NCBI RefSeq assembly: GCF_000159095.1
Contig: NZ_GG666295.1
Span: 532,827 to 596,826, forward strand
Reading direction: 5' to 3'
DNA: 64,000 nucleotides
Source of the DNA: Anaerococcus tetradius ATCC 35098
Lineage (GTDB): Bacteria > Bacillota > Clostridia > Tissierellales > Peptoniphilaceae
Part shown: piece after piece, positions 34,178 through 43,050 of the stretch
Layout of the letters: the number at the start of each line of letters is the position of its first letter
Position numbering within the stretch: position 1 is the stretch's first letter
Notes under the pieces: generated by a model
The model's input: only the letters and a program-made list of their open reading frames with translations
What the model was told of the DNA's origin: nothing
Databases searched by the model: none
Position numbers and translations under genes: made by a program

Positions 34178-36232
34178 TCATCTCTTCTTTTCTTTTATAT
34201 AATCACAGGATGAACATCTGATTTCATCTGTCGATCTATTTTTCTTATGGATTAAGAGCGAACCACATTTTGGACATTTCTCTCCTGTTGGTGGGTCCCA
34301 TAGGGCGAAGTCACATTTTGGATAGTTGTCGCAACCGTAAAATCTCTTTCCCCTCTTGCTAACTTTCTCTATCAGAGTTCCGTCCTTGCAGTTTGGGCAC
34401 TTAACCCCAGTAGACTTGATGATGGATTTAGTAAAATCGCAAGCTGGAAAGCCAGTGCAACCTATAAACTTGCCATTTCTTCCATGTTTGATGGCTAGAT
34501 TTTTGCCACACTTAGGGCATTTTTCATCGAGAACTTCATCCTTGACCTTATAGTCATTTTCGTCTTTTTTTACACCCCTCATGTCTTTTTCGAAGTCCTT
34601 GTAGAAGGCTTTGAGAGTTTCTTTCCAGAATCTTTCTCCTTCAGCTATATTATCTAGGGCATTTTCCATTTCTGCCGTAAATTCTACGTTTATAATATCA
34701 TCAAAGTTTTCTTGGAGGAAGGTATTTACAGTTTTACCCAAATCTGTTGGATAGATGCTCCTTCCTTCAAATTCAACATAGTTTCTTGATATTATTTGAT
34801 TGATAGTTGCTGAGTAGGTTGAAGGTCTGCCTATGCCGAATTCTTCAAGAGTTTTCACTAGAGAGGCTTCTGTGTACCTTGCTGGTGGATTGGTAAAGTG
34901 TTGGTCTTTATCTATTTTTTCTGCTCCAATAACATCTCCTTCTTTAAGTTCTGGAAGGATATTTTCATTTTCATTAGCAGAAGATAGTTTATTGAAGCCT
35001 TCAAAGAGGGTAATCTTACCATTTGTCTTAAAGATAAGAGAATTATTATCAAAGAGGACTTGGGTTGATAGGTACTCGTAGTCAGTCATTTGGCTTGCTA
35101 CAACTCTTTCCCAAATCATCTTGTAAAGCTTGTATTGTTGGTCAGTTAGGTATTGTTTTATCTCTAGGGGATTTCTCCTAATTGATGTAGGTCTTATGGC
35201 CTCGTGGGCGTCTTGACTACCTTTTTTTCTTCCTTCATAGGTATTGCCCCTTGAAGCATATTCTGGCCCATACTTTTCTTTTATATATGAGAGGGCTTCT
35301 CCTACAATCTCCTTGGATATCCTATTGGCATCGGTTCTCATGTAAGTGATTAGACCAACACTACCATCTCCTACGTCAATACCCTCAAAGAGTTGTTGGG
35401 CAAGCTGCATAGTAAATTTGGTGGAAAAACCAAGCCTATTTGAAGCGTCCTGTTGGAGGGTAGAAGTCGTGTAAGGCTTTTGAGGCTTTCTACTCTTCTT
35501 AGTCTTTGTGATTTTTACGACCTTAAAATTATCCTTATCAATTTTACTAAGAACCTTATCTGCCCCACTTTCCTTAGAAATCTTAACCTTTTTATTAATT
35601 TGACCATAAAATTCCGAATCAAATTTTAGCTTATCATGCTTGTGATGGGCTGTTATTGTCCAGTATTCCTCTGGAATAAAGTCATCAATTTCCTTTTGCC
35701 TATCAACTATTAGCTTTAGGGCTACTGATTGAACACGACCTGCAGATAGGCCCGATTTGATTCTCTTCCACAAAATCGGACTTATCTCATAACCTACAAT
35801 CCTATCCATTACACGTCTTGCTTGTTGGGCATCAACTAAGTTTTGATCAATTTCTCTCGGATTTCTTATAGCATTTTTTATATTTTCTTTGGTAATTTCG
35901 TGAAACTCAACTCTATTTTTCGCATGAGGATCAAGGCCTAAGAGAAATTGTAAATGCCAACTTATAGCTTCTCCTTCCCTATCCGGGTCTGTCGCAAGAT
36001 AAACCTTCTCTGCCTTGTCAGCTTCCTTTTTCAATTCATTAATAGTCTTTGCTCGTCCCCTAACCTTGATGTATTCTGGTTCAAAGTCATTTTCTATATC
36101 TACACCAAATTTGCTCTTAGGAAGATCTCTTAGGTGGCCAATGGTTGCCATTACCTTGTAGTTTCTTCCAAGCATCTTGGCAATAGATTTCGCCTTGGTT
36201 GGAGATTCCACTATTACTAAGTTCTTAGCCAA
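34178..36232 (-). CDS. topA: DNA topoisomerase I
   Basis: Type IA topoisomerase relaxing negative supercoils. The 684 residues contain the TOPRIM start KNLVIVESPTKAKSI, the acidic ATDPDREGEAISWH motif near residue 105, the active-site Tyr in GLITYMRTDANRIS near 305, and three C-terminal Cys4 zinc fingers (CPKCGKN..., CPNCKDG..., CPKCGSL...) from about 575. The start codon is TTG at 36232 with a strong AAAGGAG upstream; no ATG is better placed. Last gene of rbgA-rnhB-yraN-dprA-topA. Confidence 0.97.
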   Translation of the reverse strand: MAKNLVIVESPTKAKSIAKMLGRNYKVMATIGHLRDLPKSKFGVDIENDFEPEYIKVRGRAKTINELKKEADKAEKVYLATDPDREGEAISWHLQFLLGLDPHAKNRVEFHEITKENIKNAIRNPREIDQNLVDAQQARRVMDRIVGYEISPILWKRIKSGLSAGRVQSVALKLIVDRQKEIDDFIPEEYWTITAHHKHDKLKFDSEFYGQINKKVKISKESGADKVLSKIDKDNFKVVKITKTKKSRKPQKPYTTSTLQQDASNRLGFSTKFTMQLAQQLFEGIDVGDGSVGLITYMRTDANRISKEIVGEALSYIKEKYGPEYASRGNTYEGRKKGSQDAHEAIRPTSIRRNPLEIKQYLTDQQYKLYKMIWERVVASQMTDYEYLSTQVLFDNNSLIFKTNGKITLFEGFNKLSSANENENILPELKEGDVIGAEKIDKDQHFTNPPARYTEASLVKTLEEFGIGRPSTYSATINQIISRNYVEFEGRSIYPTDLGKTVNTFLQENFDDIINVEFTAEMENALDNIAEGERFWKETLKAFYKDFEKDMRGVKKDENDYKVKDEVLDEKCPKCGKNLAIKHGRNGKFIGCTGFPACDFTKSIIKSTGVKCPNCKDGTLIEKVSKRGKRFYGCDNYPKCDFALWDPPTGEKCPKCGSLLIHKKNRSTDEIRCSSCDYIKEKKR

Positions 36233-36236
36233 ATAC

Positions 36237-37328
36237 TCACTCCTTTATAGTAAATTCATTATTTCCAATATTTTCTATATAATCCTTTAGCTCTAGTGAT
36301 GTCAGTAGGAAATTAACAAGGTCTATTCCCATTTCCAAATCATAAGCTATCTTATCACTACTAGCATTAGGATTGTTCTCAATGTATCTTACCACTAAAG
36401 CCTCATCCTTATCAAGTTTTGTATAATCAAGGCTTCTTTTTGTAAAATCACTATCCAAGATAAAATCAAGCTCATCAATAATATCATCTGCATCAAGAAC
36501 GAGCTTTGCTCCTTCTTGAATCATCTTATTGGTCCCCTTAGAATAAATGGAATTGATATTGCCAGGAAGGGCAAAAACTTCCCTACCCTGCTCTAGGGCA
36601 CACCTTGTAGTTATCATAGTTCCAGATTTCTCCCTAGCCTCAATTACTACAGTCCCCAAGGAAATCCCTGATATAATCCTATTTCTTCTCGGAAAATTAT
36701 AGGAAATTGGCTCAGTTCCTAGAGGAAATTCTGAAAGGATAAGACCACTTTCTTCTATCCTCCTATAGAGGTCCCTATTTTTTTTAGGGTAAATCTTATC
36801 AATCCCACAACCGATAACACCTATTGTTCTTTTTCCTACATCAAGGGTCGCCTTATGGCAAGTCGCATCAATCCCATAGGCAAGACCAGACACTGTAGTA
36901 ATTCCAGAAAGGGCAATCTTTTCAGCCAACATCCTGCAAGCCCACTTGCCATAATCAGTACATTTTCTAGAACCAACAAAGGCTAAGGAATTTTTGTCAA
37001 GCTCTTGATTTAATTCTCCCTTGTAATACAAGATAGCCGGCCTATCTTCTATATAAATAAGGTTAGTAGGGTAAGCTTCATCTAGCATAGTCACATATTT
37101 ATAATCATACTTATGAACCTTATCAAGATAAGCCCTAAAATCTTCTAAATTCTTTGCACTAAAGATTTTTTCCTTTTGTTGGTCTGTTAGGAAATCATAT
37201 TCTCTTAAATCCCTCTGAAAAAAATTATCAAGATTTGTATTTTCATAAAGATTTAGGATGGTCATATTGTTAAGATATATGTAATTTAGATATAAAATAA
37301 TTTCATTTTTTGTTAACTCAGAAGGCAT
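36237..37328 (-). CDS. dprA: DNA-processing protein DprA
   Basis: Binds incoming single-stranded DNA and loads RecA during natural transformation. About 363 residues: an N-terminal helical part, then the Rossmann domain with SLAFVGSRKCTDYGKW near 115, SGLAYGIDATCH near 155, and GVIGCGIDKIYPKKN near 175, then a C-terminal winged-helix part. I prefer the ATG at 37328, which overlaps the yraN stop by 11 bases; an upstream TTG is possible but has no better ribosome site. The dprA-topA pairing is conserved in Firmicutes. Confidence 0.94.
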   Translation of the reverse strand: MPSELTKNEIILYLNYIYLNNMTILNLYENTNLDNFFQRDLREYDFLTDQQKEKIFSAKNLEDFRAYLDKVHKYDYKYVTMLDEAYPTNLIYIEDRPAILYYKGELNQELDKNSLAFVGSRKCTDYGKWACRMLAEKIALSGITTVSGLAYGIDATCHKATLDVGKRTIGVIGCGIDKIYPKKNRDLYRRIEESGLILSEFPLGTEPISYNFPRRNRIISGISLGTVVIEAREKSGTMITTRCALEQGREVFALPGNINSIYSKGTNKMIQEGAKLVLDADDIIDELDFILDSDFTKRSLDYTKLDKDEALVVRYIENNPNASSDKIAYDLEMGIDLVNFLLTSLELKDYIENIGNNEFTIKE

Positions 37329-37665
37329 TTTCAATATAATTAATCTCTCTACTTTCAACTACAACTTCCGCCACATCAAATCTCATCAAAAAATCTGTTA
37401 GCTTATTTTCTATTAGATAGGCCTGACTAGCTTTTATAATCTTGGCTTGTTTGCTTGGAGTAACAGCTTCGGATGGATTTTCGAAATTTCTATTTTTCCT
37501 AGTCTTTACCTCGACGAAGACTATAAAATCGTCAATTTTTGCAATAATATCAATCTCGCCGAAGGGTTTTCTATAATTTCTATCGAGAATTGTATAAGAT
37601 TTTTCTCTTAGATAATCCTCTACCAAATTTTCTCCAAAATCTCCAAATTGTTTTTTATAAGTCAT
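37318..37665 (-). CDS. YraN family (UPF0102) predicted endonuclease-fold protein
   Basis: A 115-residue protein of the UPF0102/YraN family, related to Holliday-junction-resolvase folds. The motif GEIDIIAKIDDFIVFVEVKTR near residues 40-60 contains the GEID and (F/V)EVK residues of the PD-(D/E)xK-like core. The true function is unknown. I start at the ATG at 37665 rather than the adjacent TTG. It overlaps rnhB upstream and dprA downstream. Confidence 0.9.
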   Translation of the reverse strand: MTYKKQFGDFGENLVEDYLREKSYTILDRNYRKPFGEIDIIAKIDDFIVFVEVKTRKNRNFENPSEAVTPSKQAKIIKASQAYLIENKLTDFLMRFDVAEVVVESREINYIENAF

Positions 37666-38284
37666 CAAAGCTCATCTGCCTTTCGTGAAATTTCCTTAGG
37701 AAGGTCTGTCTATGAATTGGAGTTTCTCCGTACTTTTCTAGGCCTTCATAGTGTTTCTTAGTTCCATAGCCCATATTAGTCTCAAAGCCGTAGCCTTTAT
37801 AGATTTTAGAAAAGTTAATCATAATATCATCTCTTCTAATTTTTGCAAGAATTGAAGCACAGGATATAACGTATTCGTTGAGATCCCCCTTTACAATATT
37901 CATCTGAGGGAGGTCGGTATTTATCCTTTCTGCATCGATTAGGACGATTTCTGGGCGGATTTTAAGATTATTTAGGGCATCTTCCATAGCCTTGTGGGTG
38001 GCGTTTTTGATATTAAGCTTATCTATCAACAAAGAGTTGGCATAGCCATAAGCATAAGTTAGGCAATCGGCAAGGATTTTATCCTTTAGGACTAGCATCT
38101 TCTTACGAGTAAGCTTCTTTGAATCAGTAACCCCTTCTATCTTCGAATCCTTCTTCATAATAAGAGCACAAGTTACGACGGGACCTGCCAAGGGTCCCCT
38201 ACCTACCTCATCAATTCCTGCTATAAGCTCATATTTTTCATGAACTTTTCTTTTTATATCATCATTGTAAGGAGAATATTTCAT
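37655..38284 (-). CDS. rnhB: Ribonuclease HII
   Basis: Removes ribonucleotides and RNA from RNA-DNA hybrids. The 209 residues carry the active-site block IAGIDEVGRGPLAGPVV near residue 20 (Asp, Glu), the IDAERI Asp near 117, and the later CASILAKIRRDD motif near 140. It overlaps rbgA (ATGA) and yraN, matching the common rbgA-rnhB arrangement. Confidence 0.96.
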   Translation of the reverse strand: MKYSPYNDDIKRKVHEKYELIAGIDEVGRGPLAGPVVTCALIMKKDSKIEGVTDSKKLTRKKMLVLKDKILADCLTYAYGYANSLLIDKLNIKNATHKAMEDALNNLKIRPEIVLIDAERINTDLPQMNIVKGDLNEYVISCASILAKIRRDDIMINFSKIYKGYGFETNMGYGTKKHYEGLEKYGETPIHRQTFLRKFHERQMSFDDL

Positions 38285-39123
38285 GGTCTTTCCAAACTAA
38301 TCTTACCAAGCTTACCTGACCTAAAGTCGTTTAGGATAATATTGGCAGTTCTCGTATAATCAAAATCTCCACCAGCTATAATAGCTCCACGCTTTTTTGC
38401 TATAGCCTCATAAATTTCTAGGGCAGGGACCTCTAGTTCTATTCCATACCTATCCACAAGGGCTTCCGGCTTAATCTCCTTCATCTCCTCCAAAAATTTC
38501 AAGGTTAAATCTTCTATGTTTAAAACCTCATCTCTTATAGCGTTGGTAAAAGAAAGATGGAGGCCGATTTTTTCTTCAAACTTAGGCCACAAGATACCTG
38601 GAGTATCGAGTAGTTGGATATTTGACCCAGCCTTTATCCATTGCTTACTTTGAGTAATGCCAGGACGATTCCCTACCTTAGCTCCCTTTTTCTTAGATAG
38701 CTTGTTGATAAAGGTAGACTTACCAGAATTAGGAACACCTACTATCATCATCCTAATCAAAGGATTGTCGATATTTTTCTCTTCATTTTTCTTAAACTTA
38801 TCCTTTAGGAGAATCTTTGCTTCCTTATATATCCTATCTACTGGGACATTTTCCTTAGAATTCATCAAGATAGCAGGAATCCCTTCTTCCTTAAACTTAG
38901 CTATCCATTTTTTATTCACTTCTGGATCTGATAGGTCTGATTTATTCATAATAATTATCCTTGGCTTATCAGCGATAATCTCATCTATCATGGGATTTCT
39001 AGATGAAATAGGAATCCTAGAATCGATTATCTCCAAAACCACATCCACAAGCTTTAAATTATCTATAATAATTTCCTTGGTCTTTTTCATATGCCCAGGA
39101 AACCAGTTAATATTCATAGTCAT
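38281..39123 (-). CDS. rbgA: Ribosome biogenesis GTPase RbgA/YlqF
   Basis: A circularly permuted GTPase that helps complete the 50S subunit. The 280 residues show the permuted motif order: NKSD (G4) near residue 57, then the P-loop GVPNSGKST near 129, and DTPG near 174, with the N-terminal WFPGHM signature. It is the first gene of the operon, with GGAGG before the ATG and a promoter at 39151-39180. Confidence 0.95.
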   Translation of the reverse strand: MTMNINWFPGHMKKTKEIIIDNLKLVDVVLEIIDSRIPISSRNPMIDEIIADKPRIIIMNKSDLSDPEVNKKWIAKFKEEGIPAILMNSKENVPVDRIYKEAKILLKDKFKKNEEKNIDNPLIRMMIVGVPNSGKSTFINKLSKKKGAKVGNRPGITQSKQWIKAGSNIQLLDTPGILWPKFEEKIGLHLSFTNAIRDEVLNIEDLTLKFLEEMKEIKPEALVDRYGIELEVPALEIYEAIAKKRGAIIAGGDFDYTRTANIILNDFRSGKLGKISLERP

Positions 39124-39150
39124 TGTTATCCTCCGTATTCTCTTCTATAT

Positions 39151-39180
39151 ATTATACATAAAATATCCGTACTTATACAA
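39151..39180 (-). promoter_or_regulatory. Promoter of the rbgA-topA operon
   Basis: On the minus strand TTGTAT and TATAAT are separated by 18 bases, followed by GGAGG and the rbgA ATG. Confidence 0.7.
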
Positions 39181-39184
39181 ATAA

Positions 39185-39505
39185 AAAAACATGCGACTTA
39201 AGCCCAGATCTATAGACTAAAACTCTTATTTTAGTAGGTATATTTTTCTTGGAAATACTAGGAAATAGACTACACACAGTATCAGAAAATGGAAGCCAGA
39301 TTAATAGATAGATTAGTAGTTTTTAAATATTTTCTCAGAAAATCCTTCAATACAATAACTATCCCATTCTTTTTCTTATAAGTTTTATTTTAAATTTCAA
39401 CGCTTTCTAAATTGATTATTTAATTCTCCGATATATTTTTAAGCTTAAAGTTTAGTTAATTGTCTGCTTTAAATAATATCTCATGTCTTTATTACTAATA
39501 CAATC
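39185..39505. other. Intergenic stretch without an intact gene
   Basis: About 320 AT-rich bases between the rbgA promoter and the ABC permease stop. On the minus strand about 48 codons are open and read as a hydrophobic stretch (LLIYLLIWLPFSDTVC), with short open pieces in other frames just before it, but there is no start codon with a ribosome site. This could be debris from a gene of the neighbouring island or chance. No clear terminator for the permease gene is visible. Confidence 0.4.
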
Positions 39506-39507
39506 AG

Positions 39508-40287
39508 CTAATAATTGTTAAAAGAATCGCTTGTTCTGACCCTTTTTAATAGATATCTAAAGCATATCACTCCCAGAATTATCCATACTGCATTAGAAAT
39601 CAAATAATCAACTATTAAAGAGGCTTCTACACTCTGTCCCAAATACATCTGTCTCATTATTTTTATGCCCGCATTAAATGGGATTATGTTAAATAGTCTG
39701 CTTCTCACTTCGATCATATCTGATAAAAAAATCAACACTGATTGTAAAATAAATACTAGACTTCCTATTTCTTTTTCTATTAGGGATATACCTCCTAATA
39801 ATAGTCCAAGTCCGTACATACCTATTAATGCAGGGAAGGCTACTAGGTAAGATAATAATATGTATAAAATATCTTTTGTATCTGCCTTTATAGATAAAAT
39901 AAATATTAGGAAAATCACGAAAAAGCTTAAAAAGCTTATAAATAAATATGTAAGCATCTCAATAAAGAGTAATAGTTCTGCCGAATATTTGCTCTGCATT
40001 TTTAATTCAAGAGTTCCAGAAACAGACTGTCCCCTAATATTTGCTGAGCTCCAGCCTAGGGCAGTAGTCGATATTTGCCAAAATATAAAACCAATGAGAA
40101 CTATAATTTTCCCTGAATTAATGTCTATTCCATAAGAGTCGGCAAAGGCTGAGTCAAGACCTGTTATAAATATCGAAAATAATACAATGGCGAATATTAA
40201 TATATCTGTTACGAAGCTAACTTTATAACTTCTTATCTTTTTTATATCCAAACTAAGCTCGGTTTTGATTAAATTTATATAGTCCAT
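39508..40287 (-). CDS. ABC-2 type transporter permease (putative immunity/export)
   Basis: A 259-residue membrane protein with six hydrophobic helices and no other domain, like ABC-2 permeases (DrrB/LanE-type layout). It follows the ABC ATPase by eight bases and has AGGAG before its ATG, so the two form one transporter. Position behind a broken bacteriocin-like peptide gene and exporter suggests self-protection against an exported peptide, but substrate and direction are inference. The reading frame is intact. Confidence 0.82.
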   Translation of the reverse strand: MDYINLIKTELSLDIKKIRSYKVSFVTDILIFAIVLFSIFITGLDSAFADSYGIDINSGKIIVLIGFIFWQISTTALGWSSANIRGQSVSGTLELKMQSKYSAELLLFIEMLTYLFISFLSFFVIFLIFILSIKADTKDILYILLSYLVAFPALIGMYGLGLLLGGISLIEKEIGSLVFILQSVLIFLSDMIEVRSRLFNIIPFNAGIKIMRQMYLGQSVEASLIVDYLISNAVWIILGVICFRYLLKRVRTSDSFNNY

Positions 40288-40295
40288 ACTATCTC

Positions 40296-41012
40296 CTAAA
40301 TATTTGAGTTAACTTCCCTAAACTTTTCTCTTATTTCCTCATTGGTCATTTGTGAAGAATATTGATATGTATTTTTGCCTTTCGATATAAATGTATAGTT
40401 ATCTGCTATATCACTTATAAAATCTAGGTCATGGGTTGAGATTATAAATTTCCTATCTGTATCTTTTGCTACTTTCAGTATTATCTTTTGTAAATTGAGC
40501 TTGGCATCTATATCTAGACCATCAGAAGGCTCATCTAAAATAATTATTTTGCTATCCGAGCACAAGCAACACAATAAGGCAGCTTTTTTCTTCTCACCAG
40601 TAGATAGATCTCCAACATTTCTATCTCTAAACTCCTCCATTGATAATAATTTGCTATAGCTTTCGTACAATTCCTTCACCTTTTTGAAATCTATTCCTTT
40701 CAAGGCTCCGAAATATCTAACATTGTCATAAACCGAATTTCTAAATCTAAGGCCCCTATCTCCTGATTGTAAGAAGGATATATTATCCCTCGCCCAGATA
40801 GGATAGTACTTATCTTGGGAAGATGAATGTATTTCTCCGCTTTCGAAATAATAAATTCCAGATATGATTTTAAGAATAGTAGTCTTACCTGCACCATTTG
40901 GACCAATTAAGGCAAAAATATTATTATTATCGAAATTAATCGTCCATGTAAAATTATCTACCGCTAGTCTATTTTTATAATATCTACTTATATTTTTTAA
41001 TGTAATTTCCAT
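40296..41012 (-). CDS. ABC transporter ATP-binding protein
   Basis: A 238-residue ATPase with Walker A GPNGAGKTT near residue 38, signature DLSTGEKKK near 135, Walker B IIILDEPSDGLD near 155 and the switch His in ISTHDLD near 190. It pairs with the ABC-2 permease eight bases downstream. GGAG precedes the ATG. A hairpin at 41097-41126 separates it from the upstream exporter gene, so it may be transcribed on its own. All catalytic motifs are intact, in contrast to the two disrupted genes upstream. Confidence 0.9.
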   Translation of the reverse strand: MEITLKNISRYYKNRLAVDNFTWTINFDNNNIFALIGPNGAGKTTILKIISGIYYFESGEIHSSSQDKYYPIWARDNISFLQSGDRGLRFRNSVYDNVRYFGALKGIDFKKVKELYESYSKLLSMEEFRDRNVGDLSTGEKKKAALLCCLCSDSKIIILDEPSDGLDIDAKLNLQKIILKVAKDTDRKFIISTHDLDFISDIADNYTFISKGKNTYQYSSQMTNEEIREKFREVNSNI

Positions 41013-41096
41013 AAATACTCCATTTTAAATTATTAAAAGTGTAAAATGCATGTTAATGTATATGTTTAAAATATAACGTATAAAGATAATACGATA

Positions 41097-41126
41097 TAAA
41101 AACTTATGGCATATTTATTACCATAA
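41097..41126 (-). terminator. Terminator-like hairpin behind the exporter pseudogene
   Basis: On the minus strand TTATGG and CCATAA enclose an AT-rich loop, with GTTTTTA after the stem, directly after the exporter stop codon. The 115-base gap up to the ATPase start is otherwise AT-rich and could hold a promoter, which I cannot place firmly. Confidence 0.5.
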
Positions 41127-42713
41127 TTACAAATATTTAGTCTTTCTTTTGATATGAACAACTTTATCAAATTTATTAATCTTATCGTTACTCAAATTAT
41201 GGGCAATCACTATTAAACTTCTCTCATCCCTAAGCAGTATATCCAATATTTTGTCAACACTTTTCCTATCGAGAGAGGAAAATGGCTCATCTAAAATAAG
41301 TATATCGCTATCCTTATAAATAGCCCTTGCTATACTTATTTTCTGCATTTCTCCGCCACTTAAATTATCTCTATCTTCATTAACCCTTGTAGTTTTATCG
41401 AAGTCTTTAATATTTAATCCATCAATTATTCTATTGTATTTTTCCTTCAAATAAACTTCATTTCCTATTATATTATTACTTATAGTATCTTCTGTTAAAA
41501 TATATCTTTGACCTAAAAATGATATCCTTTTATAATATGACTCTTTATCTATGTTTTTTATGTTTATTCCATTTATAAATATGTTACCAACATGATTTCT
41601 GGAAAAATCTAGTATTGAAGAAATAAGCGTAGATTTTCCAGCTCCATTCTCCCCTACAATCAAGATTTTCTCTCCATAGTTAATTGAAAAACTAAAACTA
41701 TCACTTATAGGTTCAAGTTGATATTTGCAAGCATATTCGTCCACTCTTATTTCATCTATTGTAGATATTTTAAAATCGCCCTTAGATGTATTGGACCCAT
41801 TTATAATTTCAATTAGTTTTTCCCTTGTTTTCTTAGTCTTTGCAAACTTAGCATAAGTTCTGGAAAATGCATATATAGGAAGAGTTATAGAATCACAAGA
41901 AACTACAATCGCTAACAATTCAGAAATAGTGAGCTTACCATCAATAATCAAAACAACCCCTACAATATATAGACCAACCTCAATCAAACTAGCAGATGTC
42001 TGATTAATAACTTCTACCATATCTTCAGACAAATTCAACCTGAAAAGTTCCTCATTAGCTTCTATCGATGCCTTCTTAAACTTATATCTGAACTTGTCCT
42101 CTAAATTATAAATCTTTATCTCTCTAATATTATCAATACTTTCATTTAATATTTTTATGATTTTTGAAAACTTGGTATTGTATGAATATTGCTTATCTGC
42201 TAAAGTATTCGCAAGTAATTTTTGAATTATAAAAGTTAGAGTAGAGATGACTATCAAATATAGCAAAATCTTACCAGATAAGGAATATATAACTAGACTT
42301 GCACCCAGAAAAGACACTATAAAATAGACAATTTGAGTCAATCCCTGGATATAATCATTCGAAATCTGATCTATATCATTTGTAAAGATACTAGTTAAAT
42401 ACGATTTATCAAAGTTTAATCCATGCCTATCCAGCAAGCTTTCATAGACTCCCTCATTTAAGCATTGCTTACACATGATCATAAACTTATCCAAGTACTT
42501 TTCAGATAATAAATTAACCAAAAAGTACCCCAACAGATACAATAAGCCAGGTAATAGCAAATATCCAATATTAACTCCAGTTTATGATTTTGATAAATTG
42601 GTATAATAAATTATCAATTTAGAAAAAACTGGCCTACTCAAGGAGAATAATAACAAAAATATAAGGCTTTTGATAAACAATTTTTTATTTTTCTTAAAAA
42701 GATACACCAACAT
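41127..42713 (-). pseudogene. ABC exporter (fused membrane domain and ATPase) interrupted by an in-frame TAA
   Basis: Reading from the ATG at 42713 (AGGTG upstream), 43 codons encode a basic N-terminus and the first transmembrane helix (IFLLLFSLSRPVF). A TAA at 42582-42584 then stops the frame, and the same frame continues without further interruption for 484 codons. The continuation holds the other helices and a complete ATPase: VGENGAGKSTL, LSGGEMQKI, ILILDEPFSSLD and IAHNL. The whole would be about 528 residues, normal for a peptide exporter without a C39 protease domain. Downstream reinitiation would lose the first helix and no good ribosome site is seen. It follows the broken peptide gene by two bases. 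Confidence 0.8.
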
Positions 42714-42715
42714 TA

Positions 42716-42845
42716 CTACACACCTAAATATCTATAACATTTCGGATCACAACATTTATCATACTTATTATTAACAATCTTTTTTTCGACAAAACATCCC
42801 CCATTTCAAGAGTCTATTACTTCTTCTAAATTTTCTATTTTTCAT
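42716..42845 (-). pseudogene. Remnant of a small Cys-rich secreted peptide gene with double-glycine-like leader
   Basis: An ATG at 42845 has AGGA six bases upstream. As read, the frame stops after 24 codons. If one A is removed from the A5 run right after the ATG, the frame reads MKIENLEEVIDS, a TGA, then NGGCFVEKK and, further on, DKCCDPKCYRY, ending in TAG at 42716-42718. The order (acidic leader, Gly-Gly, Cys-rich core of about 27 residues) and the position two bases before an ABC exporter are those of a bacteriocin-like precursor. The frameshift plus the TGA make it a pseudogene. This reconstruction is mine and needs homologues to confirm it. Confidence 0.5.
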
Positions 42846-42905
42846 ATTTTCCTACTATTTTTATTATGAATATTCTCGATATAAGGATACAACAATATAT
42901 TCGAA

Positions 42906-42933
42906 TTTTCAAAGGCATATGTGCCTTTGAAAA
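42906..42933. promoter_or_regulatory. Perfect palindrome in the divergent promoter region (candidate operator)
   Basis: Arms TTTTCAAAGGCA and TGCCTTTGAAAA (12 bases each) flank TATG. It lies between the plus-strand peptide gene and the minus-strand peptide/exporter unit and overlaps the -35 box of the former. No T-run follows on either strand, so an operator is more likely than a terminator. The neighbouring HTH regulator is the obvious candidate binder. Confidence 0.65.
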
Positions 42934-42955
42934 AGTCATTAGTATTCTTTATTAT
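42927..42955 (+). promoter_or_regulatory. Promoter of the short hydrophobic peptide gene
   Basis: TTGAAA (42927-42932) and TATTAT (42950-42955) are 17 bases apart. The -35 box is inside the palindrome's right arm, so a protein bound there would block or recruit polymerase. Confidence 0.7.
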
Positions 42956-42978
42956 ATAAGGTAGACAGAGGTGATTTT

Positions 42979-43050
42979 ATGAAAAAATTTAAATTTTTAG
43001 CCATAGTCTTAGTCATGCTATTAACACAATTTTTGTATAATATCAATTAA
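42979..43050 (+). CDS. Short hydrophobic peptide (23 residues), candidate signalling peptide
   Basis: A strong ribosome site (AGAGGTG) and a good promoter precede a 23-codon frame. The peptide begins MKKFKF, continues with a hydrophobic core (LAIVLVMLL) and ends TQFLYNIN. Length and plan resemble the SHP-type pheromone precursors of Rgg systems, where the last 7-8 residues form the signal. An RRNPP-type regulator is encoded 290 bases downstream in convergent orientation. Alternatively the TAA at 43048 is a mutation: the same frame continues with SLADDEDN for 22 codons, giving a plausible signal-peptidase site. It could also be a small membrane peptide of other function. Confidence 0.5.
   Translation: MKKFKFLAIVLVMLLTQFLYNIN

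Noticed and set aside
42771-42843. 24-codon basic peptide beginning MKNRKF as a real gene
   Set aside because: It has a ribosome site but no recognisable plan, and the overlapping Cys-rich frame linked to the exporter explains the region better as a frameshifted precursor.
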